Below are positions 53,952 to 62,421 of a stretch of 64,000 nucleotides of DNA, piece by piece. A model generated the notes under the pieces. That model was given only the letters and a program-made list of their open reading frames with translations. It did no database searches and had not been told where the DNA came from. This stretch comes from Bryobacterales bacterium. GTDB taxonomy: Bacteria; Acidobacteriota; Terriglobia; Bryobacterales; UBA6623. The stretch spans positions 62,001-126,000 of the forward strand of contig JAPPMG010000097.1 of assembly GCA_028819215.1 (NCBI GenBank), written 5' to 3'. Position 1 is the stretch's first letter. Every line of letters starts with the position of its first letter. Position numbers and translations under genes: made by a program.

Positions 53952-54827
53952 ATGAAGCTGTTCCTGCGCCAAGTCACGTCTGCGTTGCGGCGACTCGATC
54001 CGGGCGAAGTGCGGGCTCAGGCGCAACAACCCGTCACCTTCGGCATTCTTGCCGCGGATGAGTCCTTCGTGGACGAAGTCCAAGAGCTCCTGTTCCCGCA
54101 TCCGCATCCGCCCAACAGCGCCCGATTGCTGCTGGTGACGCAGGAGGCCGACTTTGCGCGGGCGGATGTGGGCTTCTCGGAGTCCGGAGTGCCCCATCCC
54201 GCGCACTTTCACGTGCTGGACCCATGGGATCCGGGAAAGTCGATCGGGGCGCTGCTCGACGATGATCGCAACGAGGACTTGCTGCTTGCGCTTGCCGCGA
54301 ACTTTCCAGGCTTGCGCCGGTCCGTGAGCGAGCGGCTGATCTGGAGAGTCTGTAAGGAGAACACGCTGTTCGCCGCTGCGACGTCGCTGCCAAACATCGT
54401 TCCTTCGGTGCTCAGCCTGCCTTGGACGATCGGCGAGTTCGCCTCAGACACTGCATTCCTGACCATGAACCAGGTCCGACTCGCGCTCCTGTTGGCGGCT
54501 GCCCACGGCAAGCCCGTCGGCTACGACCGCCAGGCGATGCCGATCGCATCAATCCTCGCGTCGGCCATGGGCTGGAGGGCGTTGGCGCGCACCGCGGTTT
54601 CCAAGCTGCCCGCTGGCGGAGGGTTGGTCTCGAAGGGGCTGGTTGCGTTCGCTGGAACGTTCGCGCTGGGACGCGCATTGGAATACTGGTTCCAGCATGG
54701 CAGGCCGCTCGCGAAGGCTTCGGAGGCGGAGTACTACGCAGACGCTCTGCAGCGCGGGCGAAGCACGGTCGAGCGCATCGTGAAGAACGCCGTGTCGCTC
54801 TCGCGTCCCGCAGCGGGTTCGGCCTAG
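53952..54827 (+). CDS. DUF697 domain protein
   Basis: The 291-residue protein has a hydrophilic N-terminal part and a DUF697/YcjF-like core with TLFAAATSLPNIVPSVLSLP, IGEFASDTAFLTMNQVRLAL and GWRALARTAVSKLPAGGGLVSKG. It is probably membrane-associated through the glycine-rich stretches. DUF697 proteins often act with GTPases; the divergent hflX lies 154 bases away, though a functional link is only suggested. The following rsmD starts 31 bases after its stop. Confidence 0.78.
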   Translation: MKLFLRQVTSALRRLDPGEVRAQAQQPVTFGILAADESFVDEVQELLFPHPHPPNSARLLLVTQEADFARADVGFSESGVPHPAHFHVLDPWDPGKSIGALLDDDRNEDLLLALAANFPGLRRSVSERLIWRVCKENTLFAAATSLPNIVPSVLSLPWTIGEFASDTAFLTMNQVRLALLLAAAHGKPVGYDRQAMPIASILASAMGWRALARTAVSKLPAGGGLVSKGLVAFAGTFALGRALEYWFQHGRPLAKASEAEYYADALQRGRSTVERIVKNAVSLSRPAAGSA

Positions 54828-54858
54828 CTTGGGCTGCCCGGCCTGATCGCGTGACCTG

Positions 54859-55410
54859 ATGCGAGTGATTGCCGGCAGGTTCCGCGGTCGCAGGTTGCTC
54901 TCCATGGAGGGCATGCAGACGCGCCCGATACTCGGACGAATGCGTCAGCGACTGTTCGACATCCTGCAGGGCCAAGTCGAGGGCAGGGTATTCGCTGATC
55001 TGTATGCGGGAACGGGCTCGGTCGGCATCGAAGCGCTCAGCCGGGGAGCCAAAGCGGCCATGTTCGTCGAGTCAAGCACTCGAGCCGCGGGCCTAATACG
55101 GCGCAACCTCGAACTGGTCGGCGCAGCAGATCAGGCGCACGTTCGGCAGGCCCCGGTCAGCGAGGCGATCGACAAGCTTGACGCCGACATCTACTTCCTT
55201 GGTCCGCCCTACGAGGCTATCCGAGAGTACGCATCAACACTGGCTGCGCTTGCAAGGCGGCCGGCACAGTGGGTGATCGCGCAGCACCCGAAACAGCTAG
55301 TACTCGCCGAGCAGTATGGATCTCTGAGGAGGGTGCGGGTCGTCAGGGTGGGATCGAACTGCCTGTCGATGTTCCGGCACGAACTGCCGGAGTCGGATCC
55401 GACCGAGTGA
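54859..55410 (+). CDS. rsmD: RsmD-like 16S rRNA guanine-N2 methyltransferase
   Basis: The 183-residue protein begins MRVIAGRFRGRRL and has TRPILGRMRQRLFDIL, the SAM-binding DLYAGTGSVGIEALSRGA and VESSTRAAGLIRRNL, all typical of RsmD (m2G966). The catalytic motif IV, normally DPPY, reads LGPPYEAI here, with Gly replacing the acidic or Asn residue. Either the activity is lost or this lineage uses a variant. Start and length (about 180) are otherwise normal. Confidence 0.88.
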   Translation: MRVIAGRFRGRRLLSMEGMQTRPILGRMRQRLFDILQGQVEGRVFADLYAGTGSVGIEALSRGAKAAMFVESSTRAAGLIRRNLELVGAADQAHVRQAPVSEAIDKLDADIYFLGPPYEAIREYASTLAALARRPAQWVIAQHPKQLVLAEQYGSLRRVRVVRVGSNCLSMFRHELPESDPTE

Positions 55411-55429
55411 GCGCCGCGGGCGCCAGGAG

Positions 55430-56773
55430 TTAGCCGGGAGCCTGTGTAGCTGCGTCCACGACCTCCTCAATCTGGTCGAAGACCCAGTCGATCTCGTCGT
55501 CGGTCACCACGTACGGCGGCATGAAGTAGACGATGCCCCCGTTCGGTCGCAAGAGCAAGTTGCGCTCTAGAAACAACGCTGCCATGCGCGGTCCGATATC
55601 GGCGAGGTAGCCTTCGCCGCCTGTTTCGAGTTCTAGGATTGCCACGCCCCCGATCTGGCGAGCGTCCTTGGTGTACTCGCGGCCAACCAGCGCTTGGAGC
55701 CTGCTGCGCATCTTGGATGAGATGCGGCTCACCCGTTCCAGCACGCCGTCGTTGTCGAAGATGTCCAGGCCAGCGAGCGCAACCGCGCAGCCCAAGGGAT
55801 TGGCCGTGAAGGAATGGCCGTGGAAGAAGGTCTTGCTGCGGTCATCGCTCAGGAACGCCTCGTAGACCGCATCGGAGGCTACGGTGACGGACAGCGGTAG
55901 ATATCCGGCAGTGAGCCCTTTGGACAGGCACATCAGGTCGGGCTCGATCGGGCCGTGCTCGCACGCGAACATCTTTCCTGTGCGCCCGAATCCCGTCATC
56001 ACTTCGTCGGCGATTAACAAGAGCCCGTAGCGGTCGCACAGCTCCCGCAACATGCGCAGCATCTGGGGCTTCCAGACCAGCATTCCTCCTGCGGCCTGCA
56101 ACATTGGCTCGACGATCACTGCCGCGATCTCGTCGTAGCGGGATCGCAGCAGGTCTTCGAATTCGGTTAGCGCAGCGGTGGCGCTTCCGCCATTGGCCGG
56201 ATCCAGGGAAGCGAGATAGTCCTGCGGCACGGCGACCCGCTCGACGTGGAACAAGAGCGGTGCGTAGCTGGCCGTAAACAGGGAATCGTGGCTGGCGGAC
56301 ATGGCGCCGACCGTGTCCCCGTGGTAGGCGTGCTTGAGGGCCAGGAAGGTACGGCGCTGGTGCTCGCCGCGATTGGTCCAGTACTGGTAGGCCATCTTCA
56401 GAGCGATCTCGACGGAGGTCGAGCCGTTGTCGGAGAAGAAGACCTTGTTCAGGTTTCGCGGCAGCTTGGCCAGCAGCCTCTCGGCGAGTTCGACAGCCGG
56501 CGGGTGCGTGCAGCCCGCGAACATGACGTGCTCGAGGCGCTGTGCCTGCTCGGCCAATGCCTGGCTGACCTTGGGGTTGCAGTGCCCGTGGACGTTGACC
56601 CACCACGATGAGATCCCGTCCAATACGCGCCGCCCGTCTTCGGTGATCAGGTAGGCACCGTCTCCGCCAACAATCGGCAGCGGGTCCGGTGCGGTCTTCA
56701 TTTGCGTGAACGGGTGCCAGATGCAAGCCCGGTCCCTTGCCACGAGCGAGGCCATCGTGCTAGCGTAACCCAT
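55430..56773 (-). CDS. bioA: Adenosylmethionine-8-amino-7-oxononanoate aminotransferase (biotin synthesis)
   Basis: BioA transfers the amino group of SAM to KAPA to make DAPA. The 447-residue PLP enzyme has HPFTQMKTAPDPLPIVGGDGA-type N-terminal blocks, GISSWWVNVHGHCNP, FFSDNGSTSVEIALKMAYQYW, EPMLQAAGGMLVW and the PLP-lysine segment LSKGLTAGYLPLSV. WVNVHGH and the opening CIWHPFTQ set it apart from other class III aminotransferases. No other bio genes are nearby. Confidence 0.95.
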   Translation of the reverse strand: MGYASTMASLVARDRACIWHPFTQMKTAPDPLPIVGGDGAYLITEDGRRVLDGISSWWVNVHGHCNPKVSQALAEQAQRLEHVMFAGCTHPPAVELAERLLAKLPRNLNKVFFSDNGSTSVEIALKMAYQYWTNRGEHQRRTFLALKHAYHGDTVGAMSASHDSLFTASYAPLLFHVERVAVPQDYLASLDPANGGSATAALTEFEDLLRSRYDEIAAVIVEPMLQAAGGMLVWKPQMLRMLRELCDRYGLLLIADEVMTGFGRTGKMFACEHGPIEPDLMCLSKGLTAGYLPLSVTVASDAVYEAFLSDDRSKTFFHGHSFTANPLGCAVALAGLDIFDNDGVLERVSRISSKMRSRLQALVGREYTKDARQIGGVAILELETGGEGYLADIGPRMAALFLERNLLLRPNGGIVYFMPPYVVTDDEIDWVFDQIEEVVDAATQAPG

Positions 56774-56790
56774 CCTCCCGGCTAGGCCTC

Positions 56791-58107
56791 ATGCTCGGAA
56801 AATCGATGCTCCGTAACGCCCGCTCAGCAGGCAAGTCCCATTTCAGGCTGACATTGCCAGCCCTTTTCCTTGCGCTGCCGCTCGGCGCTGCCGGCGGTGG
56901 CACTGCGGTCAGCGCAGACGTGCTCCGCGAGCGCGTGGAAAGGCTGCTCCCGAGCGCCATGGAGACCCACGACATCGACCTGTGGCTAGTCTTTACCCGG
57001 GAAGAGGCTGCCGACCCGCTGGCCGCAGACCTCGGCGGCGGTGATGCGGTCGCCCGCATGGCGCTGCTCTTCGACCGCTCCAAGGAAGGGCTGCGCAAGA
57101 CGGCCATCGCTGCCAGCTACGATGTCGTGCCGCTGGAGGAGACAGGCATCTACGACGAGGTGCTCAGTTACAAGAGCGAGGGCATCAAGCCTCACCTCAA
57201 GAAGTTCGTCACTGCACTTGACCCCCAACGGATCGCCGTGAACGTCTCGCGCGACATGCCTATCGCTGACGGGTTGACCGCCGGGATGCGCAACTATCTG
57301 GAGGAGGTCTTGGGCCAAGCCATCGTGGCCCGGTTCGTGTCCTCAGAACCGTTGGTCGCTTCATTCCGCGGGAGACGGTTGCCCTCCGAAGTGGAGATCT
57401 TGCGCGAGGCGGCACGGCACACCGACAGGTTCATCCGGAACGCGCTATCGCGAGCAGTGATCACGCCGGGCGTGACCTCGGAAATCGATGTCGGCGCATA
57501 TCTGCGATCACAAACGGCCGAACTCGGGGCCACCGTGCCCTTCATCAGCGTGGTTGCCGGGCCGGCCCGGGGGCACTCCGACCCGAGCGACCGGGTCATC
57601 CAGCCCGGGGACTTGGTGCGAATCGACTTTGGCATCACGCTGAACGGGTATTCGACCGACCTGCAGCGCACCGCCTATGTCCTGCGAGAGGGAGAGAGCG
57701 AGGCTCCGCCTCAGATCTTGAAGATGTGGGAAACCGCCCGCAAGGCAGCCGATCTGCAGATTGCCGCGATGAAGCCCGGCGTGTCCGGCAACGAGATCGA
57801 CGCGATCGCTCGCCGGACGTTCGAACAGGCCGGCTTCGAGGGGCCGCCACACGGCACCGGCCATGCGATTGGATTCGCCGTGCATGACGTGGGGCCGTTG
57901 CTCGGGCCCGACTGGCCCGAGCGCTATGGCACCACCGTCTTCTTGAAGATGGAGGAGGACCAGACGTTCGCGGTCGAGCCGATTCTGTACGCACCTTACG
58001 AGGGCATGGGAGAGATCAACATCGGCCTTGAGGAAGACGTAGTGATCACCAGCAGCGGTGCCGAGATGCTGCACGAACCGCTGGCCGATCTGATCCTGAT
58101 TCGGTAA
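56791..58107 (+). CDS. Secreted M24 family (Xaa-Pro type) peptidase
   Basis: The 438-residue protein has a signal peptide (to about 40) and the pita-bread M24 domain with metal ligands in VRIDFGITLNGYSTDLQRT (two Asp), HGTGHAIGFAVHDVG (His), FAVEPILY (Glu) and a last Glu in IGLEEDVVIT. The N-terminal creatinase-like domain spans about 45-190. It probably cleaves N-terminal X-Pro bonds. It is divergent from bioA with a 17-base gap between starts. Confidence 0.88.
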   Translation: MLGKSMLRNARSAGKSHFRLTLPALFLALPLGAAGGGTAVSADVLRERVERLLPSAMETHDIDLWLVFTREEAADPLAADLGGGDAVARMALLFDRSKEGLRKTAIAASYDVVPLEETGIYDEVLSYKSEGIKPHLKKFVTALDPQRIAVNVSRDMPIADGLTAGMRNYLEEVLGQAIVARFVSSEPLVASFRGRRLPSEVEILREAARHTDRFIRNALSRAVITPGVTSEIDVGAYLRSQTAELGATVPFISVVAGPARGHSDPSDRVIQPGDLVRIDFGITLNGYSTDLQRTAYVLREGESEAPPQILKMWETARKAADLQIAAMKPGVSGNEIDAIARRTFEQAGFEGPPHGTGHAIGFAVHDVGPLLGPDWPERYGTTVFLKMEEDQTFAVEPILYAPYEGMGEINIGLEEDVVITSSGAEMLHEPLADLILIR

Positions 58108-58257
58108 CAGAGGCGAGTCCGGGCTTTGCCTCACGCTATCTGGCACTGCCCCGTGCCGGAACTGACCTCACAAGCGGAATCGTTCTCCGCTTTGACGCGG
58201 GCTAGCTGGCCCGCCGCAGTCCGATTACCTACGGTCCTGACGGTAGGACTTTCGGCC

Positions 58258-58728
58258 CTAGCCCTTCACGATCTCCGGAACATGCTCGACCGGAAAGTTC
58301 ACGGATCGGGCGATAAAGCACATGGCATTGGCCCGTTCGTGCAAGCGCATGGCGGTTTCGGCGCAGCTGTCGCCGGCAATGGTCACCTCCGGCCGCAGCG
58401 TCACTTTCTCGAATTCGGCGGAGCCGTCTGGATTGACCCGCATCACGCCCTCGGCAACATCCCGGTACGCCGTGACTGCAACTTTGCCGACCGCGCATAG
58501 GTGAAGGTACCAGAGCATGTGACAGGCCGACAGCGAGGCCACTAGCAGGTCCTCAGGATTGTGCTGCTTCGAATCGCCGACATATGCGGGATCGGCAGAG
58601 CCCCGCACGATTTGCTTTCCGGGGCACGCGATGTCATAGTGACGCGCATATCCCTTGTAGGAGCGGGTGCCCTCGCCCAAGTTGCCTGTCCACGTCAAGG
58701 TCGCCGTGTATCTGTGTTCGCGTGCCAT
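58258..58728 (-). CDS. OsmC family peroxiredoxin-like protein
   Basis: The 156-residue protein has the OsmC fold with the two redox cysteines in SLSACHMLWYL (about Cys76) and AMCFIARSVNFPVEHV (about Cys139), plus QHNPEDLLVASL. OsmC proteins reduce organic hydroperoxides. An extra Cys in DSCAETAM (about 124) is worth noting. It is a single gene on the minus strand. Confidence 0.88.
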   Translation of the reverse strand: MAREHRYTATLTWTGNLGEGTRSYKGYARHYDIACPGKQIVRGSADPAYVGDSKQHNPEDLLVASLSACHMLWYLHLCAVGKVAVTAYRDVAEGVMRVNPDGSAEFEKVTLRPEVTIAGDSCAETAMRLHERANAMCFIARSVNFPVEHVPEIVKG

Positions 58729-58962
58729 TCTTCGCTCACATGTGATTCATCGGCAAGCCAGGCGCTTCCCGGATTGCTCCGAAGTTCCGGCACCCGATCA
58801 GCCATTATCGTCCCGCCTCGGAGGGGGCCAGCCATGCGGGATGCAACGAAGCTGGCTTGCTCAGACATTCGCAGCACTTCCGAACCACACGATTCGGACC
58901 ACTACGGCCGGAGACGCTAGCTGCTGGGGAGCCGTGCCATCCGTGTGCCGCGTCCAAGGTGC

Positions 58963-60489
58963 CTAGTTCACAGCAGTAGGCTGTTGGAGCACCCTCGCGG
59001 CGGCATTGAGGCGCGTTTGATAGTAGCTGTCCACGCGCTGGCGCATCTCTTCGGAGAAGGCCGGATCGAGCGACGGGTCGGCCGTCTCGCGGCGCCACTC
59101 CTCCAAGGCGGCTTGCATCCGTTGCAGTGCCTCTGCATGCTCCGGGTCGCCGGCGACATTCCTGAATTCCCAAGGATCTGCTTCCAAGTCGTACAACTCG
59201 AACTCGGGAGGTTTGGCGAAGGTGTCGAAGGCTTGCCGGACCGGCGTTCCCGCATAGCGCTCATCGCGAGAGGCCAAGTAGCCCAAGTCGCCGTCGATCC
59301 GAATGCTCGGGCTTTCCGCCGGCGCCAGCAGGTTGTGGATCAGCTTGTAGCGGCCGTCACGAATCGCCCGTCGCGGAAACCAAGGCGCGCCGTGCATGTG
59401 GAACTCCCCGACGAGGTACTCGCGCCAAGGGGCTTCCGCATCTTCTAGGACGGGTCGCAGCGACATCCCTTGCATTTCGACCGCAGCGGGGACGCCGGTC
59501 GCGTCCAGGATCGTGGGCAGGATGTCGACCGTCGAGACCATTGCTTGGCTTCGCGCGGGTTTCGAGACGCCGGGCCACCGGACGAGGAATGGCACCCGCA
59601 GGCCCGCTTCGTAGACCGTCGTCTTGCCGCGGTCGAATGGCGGGCCGTGATCGCCGGTCAGGATGACCAAGGTGTCGTCGGAGTGACCCAGCCGCTCGAG
59701 GGACTCGAGCAGCAGCCCGACGCCGACATCGACGCGCAGCACTTCGTTGTAGTAGCCGGCGACTCGCTTGCGCTGCTCCGGAGTGTCGATTCCTTGGAAT
59801 GGAAAGACCGTCTTCTCGCTCGGCTCGACCAAGGTGGCGGGAATGCCCTCGTGCTGGTCCAAGAACGTCCAGTCCGACGTTATTTCACCTGTCTGGGGGT
59901 CGCGCTCGCGATAGGCGTGCGGGTCGGTGTAGTTCACCATCAGAAAGAAGGGATCCTCGGCTCCGCCACTCATGAATACTTCGGCCTCCGCGGCCATTCC
60001 GGCCACGTCGCGAGCGTTCACCTGCGAACGGAGGTCCCACAGGAAGCGGTCGGTGGGGTCGACATGCAGCTTGCCGATGATGCCGGTCCGGTAGCCGGCT
60101 CGCTTGAGTATGTTCGGCATCGTGGCGTCGTGCAGGTGCGGGTGCAGGCTGAAATCGGAGGCGTTGGTAAGCCCGAACTGCCCGTTGCTGTGCACGTAGA
60201 GGCCGGTGAACATGGCGCTCCGTGAGGGGCTGCACGACGCTTGCGCCACGTAGGCGACTTCAAACAGCGCCCCGCTCGCGCCGAGAGCGTCGAGGTTGGG
60301 GGTTTCGATGACCTGGTCGCCGTAGCTGCTCAGCTGTAGCCCGAGGTCATCCGCAGTGATCAGCAGTACGTTGAGACGCGAGGGCTGATCGACCGTCGCC
60401 GGAGAGCATCCGAGGGCTCCGGCCAGAAGGCATGCCAAGGCACTCCACTGCCCGAAACGCGAAAATCTGGAGAGGGGTAAGCGCTGCAC
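58963..60489 (-). CDS. Sulfatase lipoprotein
   Basis: The 508-residue type I sulfatase begins at GTG 60489 and has a lipobox LAGALGC (Cys28). The first metal site is in LITADDLGLQLSSYG, the active site SCSPSRSAMFTGLY has Cys86 for formylglycine, and LTGDHGPPFDRGKTT provides the second metal site. An internal VNYTDPHAYRERDP is also typical. The open frame to 60735 lacks homology. It is divergent from another sulfatase gene, 204 bases apart. Confidence 0.9.
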   Translation of the reverse strand: MQRLPLSRFSRFGQWSALACLLAGALGCSPATVDQPSRLNVLLITADDLGLQLSSYGDQVIETPNLDALGASGALFEVAYVAQASCSPSRSAMFTGLYVHSNGQFGLTNASDFSLHPHLHDATMPNILKRAGYRTGIIGKLHVDPTDRFLWDLRSQVNARDVAGMAAEAEVFMSGGAEDPFFLMVNYTDPHAYRERDPQTGEITSDWTFLDQHEGIPATLVEPSEKTVFPFQGIDTPEQRKRVAGYYNEVLRVDVGVGLLLESLERLGHSDDTLVILTGDHGPPFDRGKTTVYEAGLRVPFLVRWPGVSKPARSQAMVSTVDILPTILDATGVPAAVEMQGMSLRPVLEDAEAPWREYLVGEFHMHGAPWFPRRAIRDGRYKLIHNLLAPAESPSIRIDGDLGYLASRDERYAGTPVRQAFDTFAKPPEFELYDLEADPWEFRNVAGDPEHAEALQRMQAALEEWRRETADPSLDPAFSEEMRQRVDSYYQTRLNAAARVLQQPTAVN

Positions 60490-60680
60490 GGTAGTCACCT
60501 GTTGGAACGGCGATCTCAGAACGGGAGTCCCTTCCCTCGGCTGCGTAAGCGTGCCTGGAGCCCCTCGCCTGTGCGCCAGTCTCGTAGCTAGGATAGGCGA
60601 TCCTGCCCCTGAAAGTTCTGCGTTCCGCCGGTGGCCTGCCGGACAGGTGCCAGCCGCCCGGCTGCCACAATCTCCGTGAC

Positions 60681-60686
60681 TATAAT
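60681..60686 (+). promoter_or_regulatory. -10 box of the fourth sulfatase gene
   Basis: A perfect TATAAT ends seven bases before ATG 60694, so the predicted transcript begins at the start codon. No convincing -35 is seen. Confidence 0.5.
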
Positions 60687-60693
60687 CCAGAGA

Positions 60694-62100
60694 ATGTTCT
60701 TCGGCTTGCTCGTCTTGGTGGCGGTGCTGGCGCACGATGCCCTAGCCCAGCCCACCAACATTTTGATCTTCATCGCCGACGACCAAGGGGAGGGGGACCT
60801 GTCCGTGTACGGCCATCCCACCCTGCACACTCCGAATATTGACCGGCTTGCTCGTGAGGGCATGCGCTTCGACAACGCCCTCCTGACGATCTCCTCCTGT
60901 AGCCCGTCGCGATCGAGCATATTGACCGGCCGCTACCCGCACTCGACCGGGGCCGAGGACCTGCATATGCCGTTGCCGGCCGACCAGACGACCATGGCTC
61001 GCCGCCTCCGCCGCGAGAACTACTACAACATGTCTGTCGGCAAGTGGCATCTCGGGGACGCCGAGCAGAGGCACTGGGACGTTGTCGTCGACTGCGCCGG
61101 CAGGGAGACCGCCGTCGAAGCGATCAAGGCACTCTCAGGACGGCCCATGGACCGGCCGTTCTTCTTCTGGGTCGCCTCCAAGGATCCGCACCGTCCGTTC
61201 GATGAGAACGCCATTCCCAATCCGCACAGACCTGCCGACGTGGTCGTTCCTCCCTACCTGCCGGACCACCCGCTCATTCGGCAGGATCTCGCGCTTTACT
61301 ACGACGAGGTGACGCGGTTCGACTCGCACGTCGGGGAAATCGTGGCGGAACTGAGCCGGCAGGGCGTCCTCGACTCGACCCTGATTGCTTACGTTTCCGA
61401 CAACGGCATGCCCTTTCCCCGTGCCAAGACGACGCTCTACGACTCCGGCATCCGGACCCCCATGATCGTCCGGCTTCCGGGAACGGTCCCTGCGGGAAGC
61501 GTGCAGAAGGGCTTGTTCAGCGTTGTAGACCTCGCTTCCACCCTGCTTGACGTGGCTGGGTACGGGCTCGACTCAGCGCAGGGCGCCAGCGCAGCCGCCA
61601 TGCTGCGGAATCCGGAAGCTCCGGGTCGCGAGGCGATCTACGCCGAGGCCAACTGGCACGACTTTGAGCAGTTCACCCGGGCTGTCCGAACCGAGCGTTT
61701 CCTGCTGGTCCGGAACTACTACTGGGAGAAGCCGCTGTGGAACAGCGTCGATTCCATCAACTCCATCACTTGGTCCGGCTACATCCAAGCGCAGCGCGCC
61801 GGACGGCTGACTGAGGCTCAGGAGTTTCTCTTTCGGGAGCCCCGTCCGTACGAGGAGTTGTACGACCTCCAGGTCGACCCGATGTCGCTGCGCAATCTCT
61901 CGGGCGAGCCGGCCTATGCGGCCGAGCTGAACCGCCTTCGGACACTTCTGGACAATTGGCGCGTTGACACCGAAGACGCCATGCCCCCGGAGCCCCGTCG
62001 GGACGGTTGGACGCGTGACGGAGCGCCGCTGCCGCACAACCACCCTTGGTACGAGCGATATATCGAGGCCGGCGGGCGGAGCAGCTTCGAAAGGTTCTAG
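60694..62100 (+). CDS. Secreted sulfatase
   Basis: The 468-residue protein has a signal peptide (MFFGLLVLVAVLAHDALAQ), the first metal site FIADDQGEGDLSVYG, the active-site SCSPSRSSILTGRYP with Cys69, YVSDNGMPFPRAKTT with a second metal site and the PHRPF block. It is similar to heparan- or fucoidan-type exosulfatases, but substrate specificity cannot be read by eye. It may form a regulated pair with the divergent sulfatase gene. Confidence 0.92.
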   Translation: MFFGLLVLVAVLAHDALAQPTNILIFIADDQGEGDLSVYGHPTLHTPNIDRLAREGMRFDNALLTISSCSPSRSSILTGRYPHSTGAEDLHMPLPADQTTMARRLRRENYYNMSVGKWHLGDAEQRHWDVVVDCAGRETAVEAIKALSGRPMDRPFFFWVASKDPHRPFDENAIPNPHRPADVVVPPYLPDHPLIRQDLALYYDEVTRFDSHVGEIVAELSRQGVLDSTLIAYVSDNGMPFPRAKTTLYDSGIRTPMIVRLPGTVPAGSVQKGLFSVVDLASTLLDVAGYGLDSAQGASAAAMLRNPEAPGREAIYAEANWHDFEQFTRAVRTERFLLVRNYYWEKPLWNSVDSINSITWSGYIQAQRAGRLTEAQEFLFREPRPYEELYDLQVDPMSLRNLSGEPAYAAELNRLRTLLDNWRVDTEDAMPPEPRRDGWTRDGAPLPHNHPWYERYIEAGGRSSFERF

Positions 62101-62421
62101 GCTGGATTTCTCCGTGCAATGTGGAGCGGCGCGTTCTCCTAGCGGGCGCGAAGCCCACTCAACGAAGTTCGGAAGCGGTCATCATCCCGTTTGCCTCGAT
62201 ATCGGAGATGGGTCCTCTGGACTGCTGGTAGGGTTTCGGAATGAGCGGGATCGCCGAGGGATCGGATTCAATCCTCTCCCGACCCGTCGTATACTCTCCG
62301 GCAGCAATTCTCAAATCGGACTGTTGGGGTGGCAGGCACATTTTTTCACTGCGAACCGAATTCCTACGCAGAGTGGAAGCGAAGTTCGCACTCTCCGAGG
62401 CGGCGCGCGAAGAATGCCAGT
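62101..62421. other. Leader region of the TonB-dependent receptor gene
   Basis: A possible promoter is TTCAAT, 17 bases, TATACT (62290-62295). A hairpin lies at 62350-62390: TGCGAAC pairs with GTTCGCA, with an inner TTCC/GGAA stem and a 10-base loop. The leader of about 120 bases is otherwise featureless. No known riboswitch was recognised. Confidence 0.4.
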
